A stretch of DNA of 64,000 bases. It comes from JAGNZR01 sp051652785 (lineage in GTDB: Bacteria > Fusobacteriota > Fusobacteriia > Fusobacteriales > Fusobacteriaceae). The translations under genes and the position numbers were made by a program. Shown here one piece after another: positions 62,529-64,000 of the stretch. Positions within the stretch are counted from its first letter, which is position 1, and every line of letters starts with the position of its first letter. Location: assembly GCA_051652785.1 (NCBI GenBank), contig JBOFUX010000061.1:1-64000 (forward strand), read 5' to 3'. The notes beneath the pieces are model-generated. The model was not told the origin of the DNA and did no database searches. It saw nothing but the letters and a program-made list of their open reading frames with translations.

Positions 62529-64000
62529 GATATATTCCCTTCCTCTTCTTTTTCTCCAAATTGAATTTCATAAAGATTTTTATAAACACCATTTTTTTCT
62601 AAAAGTTCTTTATGGTTTCCTATCTCTTTTATTTTTCCATCTTCTAAAACAATAATTTTGTCAGCTTTTACTACTGTTGATAACCTGTGTGCTATTACAA
62701 ATGTTGTTCTATTTTTCATAAGTTTATCCAATGCTTCTTGGACTAATCTTTCAGACTCAGTATCCAGCGCAGATGTAGCCTCATCTAATATCATTATTTC
62801 TGGATTTTGAATTAATGCTCTCGCTATTGCTATTCTTTGTTTTTGACCCCCAGAAAGTAAAACTCCTCGTTCTCCTACTTCTGTTTCAAATCCTTTTGGA
62901 AGTTCTGAAATAAATTCATAAGCATTTGCCATTTTAGACGCTTCTAAAACTTCTTTTGGAGTTACACCTTCCCTTCCAAAACTTAAATTACTTGCTATGG
63001 TACCACTAAATAAAAATGTTTCTTGAGGTACTATTCCTATATGATTTCTATACTCTTTTAATGAAAAATTTTTTATATCAATTCCATTTATTTTTATTTT
63101 TCCTGTTCCAATTTCATAAAATCTAGGTATAAGGTTTACTAGTGTTGTTTTTCCACTTCCACTTCTTCCTACTAAGGCAACTACTTCACCTTTATTTACT
63201 GTTAAATTAATATTTTCTAAAATATTTTTTTCTGAATCATTATATCTAAAACTTAAATTTTCAAATTCTACAGTATCAACATTTTTAAAAATTTCAATTT
63301 TTTTTCCATAATAATCTTTTTCTTGAGTTTCATTCATTATTTCAATAACTCTATCTGCTGATGGAAGAGCTTCTTGAATCGAACTATTTTTATCTATAAG
63401 TCTTTTTAATGGTTGTTGCATAAGACCAACTGCAGTTATAAATGAAACTAATTCCCCTGCAGTAAGTTTCCCACGGATTATATTATACCCTCCATAAAGA
63501 GCTACTAAGGCTATCATAAGTGTAGTCATAATCTCATTTATCGGTGACACTTTAGCTTTTATCTTTCTACTTCTAAATGATTTTTCAAATTCATCTTGGC
63601 TTACTATTGAATATTTTTCAACCATTTTTTCATTTTTATTAAAAGATTTAATTACATGTATTCCTGAAAGTGATTCTTGCATAAATGCTGAAACTTCTCC
63701 CATTGTATCTTGTCTTATTCTACCTGACTTTCTAATTTTTTTAGTGTATTTTCTTATCATCATTAATATAAAAGGTACAACAGTCATAGATACTAAAGCT
63801 AATACATAATCAACTTGAAACATTCTAAATGTTAAAGCTAAAACAGCTATAGATTCTTTTAACATATCAAAAAGAGTAAATCCTATTTGCCCTAAAGCTC
63901 CTGAATCACCATTTAATCTAGCCATTATATCCCCAAGTTTATTTTTTTTATAATAACTTAAAGGTAAATTTTGTAAATGTTTAAAAACATCTACTCTTAT
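62525..64000 (-). CDS. MsbA-like ABC exporter (5' part outside the window)
   Basis: The N-terminal part is cut by the window edge. The 491 codons present are in frame to position 64000, beginning IRVDVFKHLQNLPLSYY; the ATG at 63925 is internal. The membrane domain shows four or so helices, and the nucleotide-binding domain has VALVGRSGSGKTTLVNLIPR (Walker A), FSLKEYRNHIGIVPQETFLF (Q-loop), LLSGGQKQRIAIARALIQ, MILDEATSALDTESE and IAHRLS. It is close to MsbA, the lipid A flippase, and lpxK nearby fits that, but half-type multidrug exporters look similar. Confidence 0.88.
   Translation of the reverse strand: MRVDVFKHLQNLPLSYYKKNKLGDIMARLNGDSGALGQIGFTLFDMLKESIAVLALTFRMFQVDYVLALVSMTVVPFILMMIRKYTKKIRKSGRIRQDTMGEVSAFMQESLSGIHVIKSFNKNEKMVEKYSIVSQDEFEKSFRSRKIKAKVSPINEIMTTLMIALVALYGGYNIIRGKLTAGELVSFITAVGLMQQPLKRLIDKNSSIQEALPSADRVIEIMNETQEKDYYGKKIEIFKNVDTVEFENLSFRYNDSEKNILENINLTVNKGEVVALVGRSGSGKTTLVNLIPRFYEIGTGKIKINGIDIKNFSLKEYRNHIGIVPQETFLFSGTIASNLSFGREGVTPKEVLEASKMANAYEFISELPKGFETEVGERGVLLSGGQKQRIAIARALIQNPEIMILDEATSALDTESERLVQEALDKLMKNRTTFVIAHRLSTVVKADKIIVLEDGKIKEIGNHKELLEKNGVYKNLYEIQFGEKEEEGNIS

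Overview
The window is about 27-28 % GC with a Gram-negative envelope toolkit: Lpt lipopolysaccharide exporters, LpxK, MsbA, heptose isomerase GmhA, an autotransporter and a pilus-type chaperone. Other traits are Firmicutes-like: a paired GlgC/GlgD, and a ribosomal protein L27 with a cleavable N-terminus next to its protease Prp. Together these point to a member of the Fusobacteriota (Fusobacteriaceae; Fusobacterium, Cetobacterium or a relative). This is inferred from gene content, not from a marker-gene search. I recognised no rRNA, tRNA, CRISPR array or intact insertion sequence.

Layout. (1) 1-4.5 kb: a PapD-like pilus chaperone gene preceded by what looks like an invertible promoter segment, then thiamine pyrophosphokinase, a secreted endonuclease/phosphatase-fold protein, gmhA and a LysR regulator. 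(2) 4.6-23.6 kb, all minus strand: a housekeeping and envelope run transcribed from a clear promoter at 23.6 kb: dus, mutS, a giant LptC/OstA protein, lptB, alaS, ruvX, secD, secF, an rRNA methyltransferase, cvpA, lptF, lptG, an M16 protease, dut and rodA. (3) 24-27 kb, plus strand: an NhaC-type antiporter and argininosuccinate lyase behind a leader with two terminator-like hairpins. (4) 27-28 kb: rplU-prp-rpmA. (5) 28.2-35.2 kb: a three-component nitrate-reductase-like oxidoreductase with molybdenum-cofactor genes moeA and mobA-mobB (fused) and a TehA/SLAC1-type channel. (6) 35.3-39 kb: a 1.2-kilo-residue autotransporter. (7) 39.3-44.9 kb: glycogen synthesis operon glgB-glgC-glgD-glgA. (8) 45-51 kb, minus strand: sialic acid uptake and catabolism (LacI-type regulator, SiaP, SiaQ, SiaM, NanA, NanK) and a decayed secreted-protein gene. 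(9) 51.3-55.6 kb: a small FMN-binding secreted protein, a decayed gene, an amino-acid permease, a HAD phosphatase, nadD and a PTS IIA protein. (10) 55.6-64 kb, minus strand: an unknown protein, lpxK, smc, rdgB, rph and an MsbA-like ABC exporter cut by the window edge.

Working together: LptB, the large LptC/OstA protein, LptF, LptG, LpxK, MsbA and GmhA make and export lipopolysaccharide. SecDF supports protein secretion to the same envelope. The sialic acid, glycogen and nitrate modules suggest a host-associated anaerobe that scavenges mucin sugars, stores carbon and can use an external electron acceptor.

The most notable observation is at 853-1226. Two 24-bp perfect inverted repeats bracket a 326-bp segment carrying one consensus promoter (TTGACA, 17 bp, TATAAC) that points outward. 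In the orientation read here it fires away from the pilus chaperone gene into a terminator; flipping the segment would place it about 80 bp upstream of the chaperone start. This has the architecture of a phase-variable promoter switch.
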